DNA of 64,000 nucleotides from NCBI GenBank assembly GCA_003024785.1, contig PUQB01000339.1, positions 211,518 through 275,517 on the forward strand, in the 5' to 3' direction. Made by a program: the position numbers and the translations under genes. The notes below the pieces were generated by a model. That model had not been told where the DNA came from and searched no databases. It was given only the letters and a program-made list of their open reading frames with translations. The stretch is from Selaginella tamariscina. Its lineage: Eukaryota > Streptophyta > Lycopodiopsida > Selaginellales > Selaginellaceae. Below, one piece after another: positions 24,101 to 34,745 of this stretch; within the stretch, counting starts at the first letter, position 1, and every line of letters begins with the position of its first letter.

Positions 24101-25843
24101 GTAAAACATACATGTGTTTATTTGTATTAAAGTTTTAAATGATAGAGCATAACCTAATTAATTCCCTACAAAGATATTATATTAAAATGTATATATGTAT
24201 ATTCATATTAATTTATTTTTTAAAATATTACAATTTTAAACTTTAAATATACTATACATTTTCATATTTTAATTACATATCCATTTAAAATCATTCTATA
24301 TAGATTTGTTTTAAAGTGACATAAAAATGTCCTTCTTTATTTAAGATTCAACAGAATGGGGGCATTATCATTTATATAGATTTTCCTCATGATTGATAAA
24401 TGGAGTAGTTCTTTTAAAATAAACATCACAACATTAGTCAGAAACATATATGTTGATGTTAATTTTAAACAACATCATTGATAATTTATTTATAAATTAC
24501 TTAATTAGTATATATGCCCATCGCTTGCTTAATTATTTAAAAACAACTTATTAATTAAGACATCCTTAACCTGACACTTAACCAATTGTTATTCTTAACC
24601 TAGTGAATTAACTTGATAATCTAGTATAATAATATAATTAACAATAATTATAACAAGTAATGCTTAATGTATATTATTAAGGTGAGTTTATCCTAAGCTT
24701 TTAAGTATTTAACCTAATTATTATCTTTAACATAATAAATATATTCTTAAGTTGGACTCTTAATTTTATTGTTATCTTTAATTTGATGAGTTTATTTGGA
24801 CCTTTAACTTAGTTATTATTCTTAACCTTGGATCTTAAATCAATTATTATCTTTAATTAATAAGTTTATACTTAAGCTCTTAAATTTACTTATGCATTCA
24901 ACTTTAAACCCTATTATTATTAATAAACTTTTATTCTTAAGTTAAATCTTTAACATAATTGTTATTTTTAACTTGGTGAGTTTATCTTTAATTCATATCT
25001 AACAGTTTTGATAGTGCCACATGGGTCTAGAATTTAGAATGTCATTAATGAGGTTTAATAGCCCCAATAATGCCATGTGTGTTTAGAATTTAAATCGATG
25101 TTAATGAGGTTTAATGCCCGAATAATGCCACTTAAATTTAAATTTTGATGACCATTGATGAGGTTTAACAGTCTCGATACTACCACATGGGGTTCATGAC
25201 TATGTACACACAATGTTGTCATTTTATGTACTTTTCAATTATTAGATATATGTATCTTGGTACATATAATAATAATATAGCATTTCAACTTTAAGAAATA
25301 AAACATTGGGTTGTACTTAGAAGTTATTATTATAATTCAGTAGTTACCTCTATAGTAATAATATGATATCGTTAAATAACATAATAATTAACTTTAATAA
25401 TATATATGAAAAATCTTACAGGTTTATTTCTAATTTTTTTATTTTTATTTTTTGTTTTTGTAAACTTTTAATTTTTAACAATTCTTGCTTAGTTCATTAT
25501 CATATAAAAAGACATAGACAACTATAATTTTGAAAAGAATTAACATGTAACAAATATTATATGTAATTCTTCATAAAGATATTATCCAATTAATAAAAAC
25601 CTTTTCAAATCTCTAATCTAAATAATTGTTACATGTTTTATTAATAAGAAGTCCACACCAAAGTATTTATAAAACTCTTTATATAATAAGATAGGTTTAT
25701 AAATTTTACTTAAGAAAGTCCACTCAAAAATAGTTATAAACACCAACTTACTAAAATGTCTCCTATAAATAAGTATGTATATAAATATTATAAATATTTG
25801 AATATTCATCTTTGTTATATATTATTAATTAAAGCATTTAAAT
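21155..25843. other. Gene-poor AT-rich region upstream of PEPC
   Basis: 21155-21700 is less AT-rich and should hold the PEPC promoter and leader; a possible leader intron acceptor (TCTGTGTAG, minus strand) lies near 21190. A plus-strand frame without ATG is open at 21301-21453. From 21700 to 25843 the sequence is very AT-rich, with TA tracts near 22034 and 22400 and CA/TG tracts near 22395. No coding region is supportable there. Confidence 0.55.
25015..25200. repeat. Degenerate tandem repeat, about 65-70 bp unit, three copies
   Basis: Three diverged copies contain AATGAGGTTTAATAG/..., AATAATGCCA or equivalent, then TTTAGAATTTAAA. The block sits in AT-rich sequence with no associated gene. 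Confidence 0.6.
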
Positions 25844-28165
25844 TGTCATAGTTTTTACTACGATCCTTTTTTATTTTGGAGGTTAATTCTTTACTCAGTG
25901 ACAAACCCTAAATGTAGAGGAAACAAGCATGCTTAGTGCACTTGGATATTTAATGATGTTTTAATTATGTACCAATAAGTATTTGTAAGAAAATCTAGAA
26001 AGCTAACACTTCCATTTTAAAAATTCTTCCCTCATTTTTCATGTCCTAGTTAAATCCTAAGGTTGCCCTAACCCCACATCAGGTTAAGGGTTTAGAGGTC
26101 AATGGATTGTTAAGTTGAAACATCGTCGTTTACCGATCTGTTAAATCCTTGTTTCATACACACCCACTCCTGCCCATACTCAATCATCCAACAGCAACCC
26201 CGCCGGGTCGTTTTCCATTTCCCACAAACTCACAAGCTATTATTTCATTAAAATAAAATTCTGTGTCAACCACTTTATAAAATAGAAAAACAAGGGGACT
26301 CTATCACATATATTAAGTAGAATAAATGCTACAAACTAAGAGGTGTTTGCTTATTTCCTCCTTGTCAACATAAACCCAACTTATGGCAGTGAGGCATACC
26401 CTTTGTGCCGTCCTAACTTCCAGCACATAAGGGTATGTCACACCTTAAGGATAAGCCTATCCTTAGTATTGGTGGATCCATACTAACGTGCTCAGGTATG
26501 CCATATCTAAAGAGTTAGATAACTCCTTTCATCTAATAACCTAATTACGTACCTGAAACGTTTTGTCAGAGTACACGTTTCACTAGTCAAATATGTTCTT
26601 TTTACCAGGTCCATGAGGGTTCATATACAAAGGTTTTAGGGTTGACACCATGTGTAACTCTCAAGTTAGAGGGGCTATGGTGAGATAAACAATAAACATG
26701 GCACACAATACAACACTTAAGACACAACCTTTAAGGTTGTTTCACAGGTTCAATGCTGAGGGATTGATATCCTAGTAAACATGTGTGCTTGTGTTTGCAT
26801 CAAGGTGCTAAGCCTTGGGCATTTATTAGCTAGTTGGCACACTTGGCTAAGATGTTTTCCTTGGTGGTGTAAATATGTTTAGGGGTTGATAAGTTAGCAT
26901 GAGCCCTTTCATGTGGCTATATTATTAGGATTGTTCAAACCTAGCCTTAGGAATTTGTTTAGTAAAAAACTTGTGCCCACCTATGGTGAACACTCATGTT
27001 GCCACTAAATACTAGTCCTAGGACAAGGGTATGTGTTAAAGTTTTAACCCAAAAGGTCAACACGTGGCATCAAGTGGTCTTCCCGCGTCAATTCTATGTA
27101 TGAGCAACGGTAAGTCTTCCAAGATGATCCTAAGAGTCTGACTTAGATGCCTATTTAAACAGAAGACTTAGATGCCTAGTTAAACAGAATATTTAAAGTT
27201 CTATTCTAAGTCCCCTAGAATGACCATCCCCTGAACCCTATAGGATATCCCGAGTAAACTTTAGGATCCTATCCCAGTAGACCTAGACAAGCTCATGCCT
27301 TAACCCCACAAAGGAGATTTGTCTCACACATGCCCCCGTAATAGAGCTAAGGCATCATCACTTACCCGAGGAATCACCCTCATTCAGGAGTATAATCCCT
27401 TTAGGGTGACAAGGGATACCTTGAACCACGACTAATTCCTAAGGGTTTGAGTGGCCAAGTCATACCCTAGACCTAGGGCTAGTGCTTAATAAGGACATGA
27501 GTATGCGCCGTAGGCGGACACGAGTGTTTTGCTAAGCAAACTCCCTAAAGCTAGATTTGGATAACCATAAGTACATGACCTTGTGAGTGCCTCACGAAAC
27601 GGCTCCTACTAACAAGCTTTGGTAAGATTTCGAAAATAAGGAAGCTTGACTCAAAAGCAGGACAAAGAACAAAACAGGGAACAGGACAGGAATTAAGAAC
27701 CAGGAATAAGACAATAGCAAGAGGTAAGGAGCAAAACAAAATAAGATTGATCGTAGAAAGACTGGTGTTGATAGTAATAAATTATACAAAAATTAGGTCA
27801 AACTTTTTACTCACAACTCCAAGCTAATTTGGTCATAAGTCTAATCTGGTCATGAGTTAAACATAGTGACCCTTATCTTCTAGGCATATCCTGTAGTATA
27901 TCTTATAAGTATATCCTACAGGCATATCCTATAGGTATATCATATAGGTATATCCTATAAGAATATCATATAGGTATCCTATAAGAATATCATGTAGGTA
28001 TATCATATAAACATATCTGTATCCTACATCTTGTATCGGGTCGTGACAAATCATATGTCTAGGATATGACTTAGCCACTCAAACCCTTAAGGGTTAGTCG
28101 TTACTCCTTATTGCCCTAAAGGAGTTGTACTCCAAAATGAAGGTGATTTCTCAAGAATAGACTTC
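25844..28165. mobile_element. Decayed LTR sequences, nested in opposite orientation
   Basis: 25844 begins TGTCATAGTTTTTAC, the same start as the LTR-type insertions at 55550 and (reversed) 59543, and the sequence follows that family in plus orientation to about 27030. At 27034 a second sequence begins TGTTAAAGTTTTAACCC, which is the reversed end of the same family, and matches 57790-58420 up to about 27614. At 28055-28165 the plus-orientation family sequence resumes (GACTTAGCCACTCAAACCC). The simplest reading is an inverted LTR inserted in another LTR. No coding frame for retrotransposon proteins is present. This copy is clearly more AT-rich than the later insertions. Confidence 0.65.
27875..28025. 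repeat. Short tandem repeat of about 16 bp (ATATCCTATAGGT type)
   Basis: Roughly nine variants of ATATCCTATAGGTATATC / ATATCATATAGG run head to tail. They lie inside the inverted LTR segment. Confidence 0.75.
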
Positions 28166-28179
28166 TCAGTCTCTAACAT

Positions 28180-28560
28180 ACATGTCCTGCATTTATTTTA
28201 CTTAATTTATATAATAAAACCCTTATTTTTCTATTTACATATGTACTAGAACATTGATGACCCTGAACCTTACCTCAAAAGGTTAATGTGTGGGAATAAT
28301 TAGACATTTCAACTAGATTTTTAGGGACTAAACATTATTTACACAAACGATAACGCTCGATGTCCCCTTCACGTGATGGGCCCTTTATGTCAAACTTTGA
28401 CATTAAAAATATTGAATCTTATGTTTTTTCAGTCGTTAAGGAGTCAAACGGAAAGCTTCGGTTCCAAGCGAATGTACTCTAAACAATCGGTTATACGCAT
28501 ATCAATATTTCATAAAGTTGTTTGTGTGTTCGTTAAAATCAAAACCAATTGTATATGTGT
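28180..28560. repeat. Inverted copy of part of the 36.5-36.8 kb spacer
   Basis: Reverse complement of 28180-28350 matches 36640-36770 (AGGTAAGGTTCAAGGTCATT and AATAAGGGTTTTATTATATA), and the CGGTTATACG...GAAAGCTTCGGTT part matches 36570-36640 inverted. The neighbouring 28570-29130 block is in direct orientation with 37020-37610, so an inversion breakpoint lies between them. Confidence 0.65.
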
Positions 28561-28569
28561 TCCTTCCAT

Positions 28570-29353
28570 AATCTCTTTTATGTTTTATATTTTACTTTAA
28601 TAAGGGGATCTGCTTCTTTCAAATTAATTATATCTCTCTTTTTCAAATTTATAATTTATTAAAATTTCAAATTTAATAAACTGATTTTGATAAGTACGTT
28701 ACTATAGTTTGAATTTTTAAAAGAAAATTAAAATTATTAAGATTTTACTCACTGTTTTATGCCATAAATAGTCAAAATTTATCCAACTTCTTCGATGATA
28801 GCAAACTCATGAGGCCAAATAAATAAACATTTTTATTTGAAGATAAAAAATGAATACTATTGTAATTCCCGTTAAAAGCTGCCAATGAATGCTCCGTTTT
28901 ATTATCGTACTTCCACAAATCTTAACAAAACATATGTCGCTTCATAAGAACACATAATCATAGGTTTTACAGTTAAACAATCAGTCATCGTCCCGGATCA
29001 ATCTCTATCATTTATTTCAACGATAGCATTCACACTGCTAAGAAAATACAGTAAAACATGGCAGGCCTTCATACTTGGAGACACTAGCCATGTATAGTTA
29101 ACCAAAACTGTGATTATCTGTAATAAATCAGCGGGAATTGCTATGTATTAACATTGTTATATACTCTACTGTTAACCAATGTCATACCAGTGTTGCGGGA
29201 ATGCACTAAGGCCTATTACAAAAAAACAAACGTGCTGTGTGCAACCCGACGATCTTCTAAGCAGCATAGTTATTTGCGACCACCACACAGGGACAACATT
29301 GTCCGTAAAACCACAATAAATATCGATACAAATAGTAGTATGATATCAAGAAA
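28570..29353 (+). promoter_or_regulatory. Upstream region shared by the secreted-protein genes
   Basis: 28570-29130 is repeated before other family members (37020-37615, 53250-53850; shorter matches at 30990-31110, 47550-47680 and, on the minus strand, 11890-12060). Shared blocks include CGATAGCATTCACAC, AAAATACAGTAAAACA and ACTAGCCATGTA. Close to the ATG is a common ATAAATATCGATACA.ATAGTA block (29317-29340), which includes an AT-rich TATA-like core. The GGGAATTG at about 29123-29130 is the unoccupied equivalent of the transposon insertion site. Promoter function is inferred from position and conservation only. Confidence 0.5.
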
Positions 29354-29857
29354 ATGAGCTTCAAACTTTACATTTTCGCTTTGGCATGGTTTTTTACTTG
29401 CGTAATTTATACAGTAAAAGCCGCACGTCCTAGCACTCTAAACTGCTATAACAACGGAAGAAGAAGCACTAATGTAAATGATTTATGTGAGTGTTCTTCC
29501 CTGGTTATAAACGACATTACAGCTGATCGCACTCCACGTCGGTACACTCGTCGAACAGGGCTCATATCAGTGTTTGTTCGTGTCATTCAGTATCACGAGG
29601 GAGCTGGTGGAACTTATGATCCAAATAATTCTACGTTTGCAGATTTCTGGGATGCAGTCAACAGGCTGTGGGACACATGTCTTGCATATAATTATCCTGG
29701 AGGAGAAGTTACCTTTGACGATGGTTCTATGCGTGTTGAAATCTTACGTCTGAGAGATGAGTTGATCAAGTACCTCAACAACAACAACACGTCTAGTAAC
29801 CTGATCAATCACGCAAGGAATAAGACATATGGGATAACGGGAACATGCTCATATTGA
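29354..29857 (+). CDS. Small secreted cysteine-containing protein, copy 1 (intact)
   Basis: Single open exon, 167 residues. Residues 1-22 (MSFKLYIFALAWFFTCVIYTVKA region) form a clear signal peptide. The mature part has five cysteines (NC, LCEC, DTC and the C-terminal GTCSY), conserved blocks LVINDIT, VRV.QYHEGAGG.YDP, FADFW.AVN.LWD and PGG.V.FDDGSMRVEI, and an Asn-rich stretch before N-glycosylation-like NKT. No cytoplasmic or catalytic motif is recognised. The family has five copies in this window, two intact. Conservation of length and cysteines between the two intact copies, despite about 25 differences, suggests they were maintained as proteins. Function unknown; an extracellular role is inferred from the signal peptide. 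Confidence 0.8.
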   Translation: MSFKLYIFALAWFFTCVIYTVKAARPSTLNCYNNGRRSTNVNDLCECSSLVINDITADRTPRRYTRRTGLISVFVRVIQYHEGAGGTYDPNNSTFADFWDAVNRLWDTCLAYNYPGGEVTFDDGSMRVEILRLRDELIKYLNNNNTSSNLINHARNKTYGITGTCSY

Positions 29858-30399
29858 ATCATGGATGCAAAGAAAAAACATATAAGAAGATCATATGTGT
29901 ATGTATGGAACCTTGAATAAAATCTTGTATTAATCGGGCATTAATTTGTGTAATTTGTTAATATTACACTATCATATTAAACAACTCCATAGCACTTAGC
30001 TTTTGCATGACACACATATAGTTAGAGAATATTATACATATATATACCGGAGGCAACAGCTAAGAACTATTCTCGATTTTGAGAAGGTTTTGGTGTTAGA
30101 TGGAGCGAAGTATATTAACCGAGAGATAAATATACTAAAGTTTACCAAAACGTTTGAGAAGGTTTTGGTGTGCGTACATTTTTCTTCACTCACAATCTAG
30201 TAATTATAAATATTCTACGTAATAAGCGATAATATCAATTTTTTCTAATAAAGTTACAGATGCAAAAATGTTAAAATTTTATTATATAGAGTCTTGCATT
30301 TAGCCTAGTATATACATAGACTACTGATGACATATACATAAATATAGTATAGAAAAATCTAAACATAGGTACTTTTTGAACAATAGAATTCTCTCCCTT

Positions 30400-31200
30400 T
30401 CTAATAATATAAAAAAACATATACAATATTCCAAACATAAGTCGTAGTGCAACACTAGATTACACATACATGTGTGTGTGTGTGTGTACTTATGGCTAGA
30501 GGAACTCGAAGATGAAAATAATTTCGATAATACATTTTCTATTATGTATACACCCACAAATTAAGTAAATAAACGGTTACTTGCACATAAACTTGAAGTG
30601 AATGGCTCACTCAGAACTTACTTGTGTGCATAAATAGCAAAACAAACAATTCTGGACTTAACACAGACGTGAATACATACTCATAATGTGTGTATACAAC
30701 ACACACAAAAACACGAAGCTTTGAGAAACCATTTCGTAAGTCCTCAACGACAAACCCAGAGGAACGCAATCTACACCGTAGATGTGTTGGAGGATGCTGT
30801 CGATTGAAACATTTAAATGATGATCTTAATTCCCTTAACATCGCACAATATCAATAACTATATTATTTAAATAGAAATTCAATTTTCAATATACAACATT
30901 ATTTTATCTGAACACACAACACACACACACACTCATATAATATACAAAATCAAACATGTTCAATTCTACACATATCACTTATTTCAACCGTAGCATTCAC
31001 ACAGCTAATATTATACAGCAAAACAAATGTGCATTGCAGGCTAAGAGATACTTGAGACATTAGCCATGTACACTAACCAAAACAAGTTGAGAAACTTACG
31101 AGTGTGATTAGCTTATACATTTCCAGAATTTATATAGAGGAAATATTAATAGTGTTACGATGTCAATGTTAATAAAAATTAACTTATTTCATTATTCTAA
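30400..31200. other. Spacer with a conserved antisense block
   Basis: Contains a TG tract (30471-30487) and a block at about 30705-30815 that recurs at about 33165-33270, 47305-47405 and 49635-49735. On the minus strand it reads ILRHVYGVDCVPLGLSL in the 47.3-kb copy, followed by a possible donor. It may be a decayed exon; no full gene is visible. Confidence 0.4.
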
Positions 31201-31207
31201 ATGATAT

Positions 31208-31341
31208 GTGGTTTTACTGACAAGGTATTCAACTGTTGCACATGTTGTCCCTGTGTGTTCGTAGCAAATAACTATGCTATAAGTCAACCTTAGAAGCTTG
31301 CGACCATCGGGTTGCACACAGCACGTTTGTTTTTTTTTGTA
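31208..31341. repeat. Inverted promoter segment in broken copy 2
   Basis: The segment from GTGGTTTTAC to the T-run is the reverse complement of the segment at 29220-29313 (and 45729-45842) that lies at the same place before the intact genes. In this copy it is flanked by 11-bp direct repeats CTAAATGATAT at 31197-31207 and 31342-31352. The same state occurs in unit B (47791-47921, repeats at 47780 and 47922). Confidence 0.8.
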
Positions 31342-31395
31342 CTAAATGATATTCTATAAATATCGATACAGATAGTACTATGAGACTAAGCAAAG

Positions 31396-32167
31396 ATGAG
31401 CTTCAGACTTTACAGTTTCGCATTGTCATGGTTTATTACTTGTGTAATTTATACAGTAAAAGCAGCACGATAAGATGCTATTACAACGGAAGAAGAAGAC
31501 TAATGTAAATGATTTATGTGATTGTTCTGCCCTGGTTATTAACGACATTACAACTGATCGCCGTTCAGGTCAGTTACACTCGTTGAAGAGGGCCCATATC
31601 AATGTATGTTCGTGTCACTGAGTACCACGAGGGAGTTGGTGGAAGATATGATCCAAATGATCCTACGTTTGCAGATTTCTGGGACGCAGTCAACAATCTA
31701 TGGGACGTGTGCCTTTCATATGATTATCCTATAGGAGAAGTTACCTTTGACGATGGGGCTCACCTGCATAATACCGCCCCCCCCCTAATTAGTTGGGGCG
31801 CCGCCTAAATATGATAGTGCCCTAATTACAGTAAAGATGAAATATTATGATAATATACGCGTGGGCGGGACAATATACTTGTGCACACACGCATTAAAAT
31901 TAATTATGAACTTTTAATTTAAAAAAAATAATTATATACACACATACACATATGGTTACATTGAGTGGAATTAGAGAACCGCCATATTTAGGCGGCGCCT
32001 CCTAAATTAGTGAATAATTAGGAGGGGAGGGGCTGTATTATGTATTCTAGCCGACGATGGTTCAGAATCTATGCGTGTACGTCTGAGAAATGTATTGATC
32101 GAGTACCTCAACAACAGCAACAACACGTCTAGTAACCTGATCAAGGACGCAAGGAATAAGACATAAC
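31396..32167 (+). pseudogene. Secreted-protein family, copy 2, MITE-disrupted
   Basis: Starts ATG AGC TTC like the intact genes and encodes the signal peptide (MSFRLYSFALSWFITCV), then stops (TAA) right after AAR. Downstream small deletions shift the frame, and a 296-bp MITE is inserted in the FDDG codons. The C-terminal part (RVRLRNVLIEYLNN) resumes after the MITE and the end is shortened. The same lesions are present in the unit B copy. Confidence 0.9.
31757..32052. mobile_element. hAT-like MITE, 296 bp
   Basis: Flanked by an exact 8-bp target duplication GACGATGG (31749-31756 and 32053-32060). Ends are inverted repeats: GGCTCACCTGCATAATACCG on the left, GGCTAGAATACATAATACAG on the right complement. 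No coding capacity. The 8-bp duplication suggests mobilisation by a hAT-type transposase. Confidence 0.9.
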
Positions 32168-32508
32168 AGGAACATGCTCATATTAATAAATTAAGGATGC
32201 AAAGAAAAAACATACAGGAAGAACATATGTGATTTGTTTTAAGTCCTCCTAGAGAACATAAGATGTCAATTAATTTTTTTTTTCCACCACAGTAGAACTT
32301 GTGATGGAAGATGAATAAGATTTTATATTAGTTCAAAAGAGGATAAAATCTCCTTTATAATATTACATACCATATTAACGCAACTCACATACAATAGCCT
32401 TCGTTAACATATTAAGCACTCAAGTAGCTTTTGCATGACACACATACACAGTGCATGTGTGCCTGCAAACGTCAAATGAACTAGCTTACTATTATTGTCA
32501 CCCTTTAT

Positions 32509-32554
<46 letters not shown>

Positions 32555-33522
32555 TTTTTAAGGTAAAGAATGCTTTCTTAGTAAGCAATATAAATAGCTG
32601 AGAACTATTCTCGACTTTTAGATGGATCGACGGACTTTAGTCAGGCAACATTTCCTTGAATCACATTAATAAATAATATCAAAAGTTTTCTATAAAGTTT
32701 TCTATATAGTCTTCTAACCTCGTATATACATAGATAAATATATATAATTCGACATAGGTATTTTTTAAATGTTTTCCACCAAACATTAGTATGTGCATTA
32801 CATATAAACATGCACATACATGTACATTCTTATAGACACACCACACACACATTTATATTTAAAGTATACGGTCTGAGAGGAGGAAAATGCTTTCCCTGTG
32901 CCATCCGATAAAACAGTTCATTTAATATCCAATACCAATCCAAATAATACCATCCAATATAAGATTGCACATAAACTTGAAGGGAATGTCTCACTCAGAA
33001 TTTACTTGTGTGCATGAATAACTACAAATAAATTTAGTAAGAGGCTTTTGGATTTATGGTAATTAAAAGTTCATTAGATGGTAATCATCAGAAACTACGA
33101 AACAAACAACACAGGCGTGATTACATACACATAATGTGTGTATATGCACACACGCACACACACACGAACCTTTGAGAAACCATTTTGTAAGTTCTCAATG
33201 ACGGACAAGATCTACACCGTAGATATGTTGGAGGATGTTCACGCAGGCTGTCGATTGAAACATCAACAATAGTCCATATTACCCGTTCAAAATATGTATC
33301 TGCAATTCTACATCAACTACCAACCAAATAACACATAGCAGATGCATTATGTATACAATATATATATATATTATAATATATCAAAAACAGAGCACTGGCC
33401 CGCAGACAAACATTCTTTAGTGCTCCTGTCTCAGTAGAGGAGCGACTCATAATATAAAACGGTAAAATGACAAAGTATCAAGTTAATTTATAAATTGAAA
33501 CTTTCAGAATATATATATATAT

Positions 33523-33568
<46 letters not shown>

Positions 33569-34480
33569 TATATAAAAATTGTTATTATATAAAAGGTCAT
33601 ATCAGATCTCTTATTAAGGCCAACTAAAAATTGCCACGTAGGATAAAGAAATTAATTAACCCTTGCACCACTTGTCTAACGGATAATTGATTCGACAGCC
33701 TTAGTAAGGGGTGACTTTGAAGTTTTATTTTTTCGTTACGTTCCATTGTTTTAGTTTGGTAAACCTCTTTAATAAATGTCATTTCTTTCTTTATTAATTA
33801 ATAATTCCCAATAGGCATATTAAAAGTTGCCATATATGAAAGACATTAAATATACAAATTAATTAATGTAAGACATAACCACCATTATAAGGGAGGTGAC
33901 ATTAAGAAGTTAAAAAGGAGATATCATATACATACAAGATTGTGAAAGATCCAGATAAAAAATAAATATAAAACCGATATAACGAGGAAGTGGTCATAGG
34001 AGTAGTAGATTTACAAAGGAATCTTTGTAAATGACGAACTAGATAAAATATTTAATTGCATCTTTACAAATGGCTATGGAGTTTATATTGTTGAAGTTTC
34101 ACTAGAAAATGTGGGAAAATACCAAATGGTCAAGGAATCTTGAAATTACAATGGAAGTGACCTTAAGAAGTTAAAAGAAGATATCATAGGCATACAAGAT
34201 TGCGAGAATCAAGATAAGAAACAAATATAAGACCAATACATTGAGGAAGTAGTGATATAAGATAGTGAGATTTACAAAGGAAGTTTTATAAGCGATAAAT
34301 TGAATAAAATATTTTATCACATCTTTACAAATGGCCATAGAGTGTATATCATTTCTTTAATTGAAGTCTCACTAAAAAAACAACGGTACTAAAATTCAAA
34401 TGTGCAAAATTAAGGAATCAAGTCCAGAACTTTTACTAAATATAAAGGTTATAATGGTTTCAAAATGTGAATGTAAGAGT
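32168..34480. other. Spacer with microsatellites in unit A
   Basis: (TA)n at 32511-32552 and 33506-33562, CA tracts at 32839 and 33150. The block at 33165-33270 is the second copy of the antisense conserved block. At 33890-34380 a stretch of about 300 bp (GAGGTGACATTAAGAAGTTA, then CAAGATTGTGAAAGATC) is repeated head to tail (33885-34130 and 34150-34390). No gene seen. Confidence 0.55.
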
Positions 34481-34488
34481 GATTTATT

Positions 34489-34737
34489 GGGACACTTGCA
34501 TAACACGGCCCGTTAGGACATGCATAAGAAATAAAAGGAAAATTCGCATTTACCTTAATTCTCAGGGGTTTCTTCACTAAAAACTCATTCATCAATGCAT
34601 TTAAATAAAAAAATATATTAATTCAAAAATGCATTAATCCTAAAGGACCTTACGTTTTCTATATCGTAACACTCAGTATCTTAAATCCTTCTTAAATAAT
34701 GTTGAATAAAAGGGGTGCCATATTCTGCAAACTAGCC
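34489..34737. mobile_element. hAT-like MITE, 249 bp, unit A only
   Basis: Flanked by 8-bp duplications GATTTATT (34481-34488 and 34738-34745). Ends match as inverted repeats: GGGACACTTGCATAACACGG and GGCTAGTTTGCAGAATATGG, and resemble the ends of the 296-bp MITE. The empty site is seen in unit B at 50988-50995, so insertion followed the segmental duplication. Confidence 0.85.
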
Positions 34738-34745
34738 GATTTATT

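Noticed and set aside
29354..29857. Possible relation of the secreted proteins to KP4-like or other small fungal-type secreted proteins found in mosses
   Set aside because: Size and signal peptide fit loosely, but the cysteine pattern and motifs do not visibly match; no functional label is justified.
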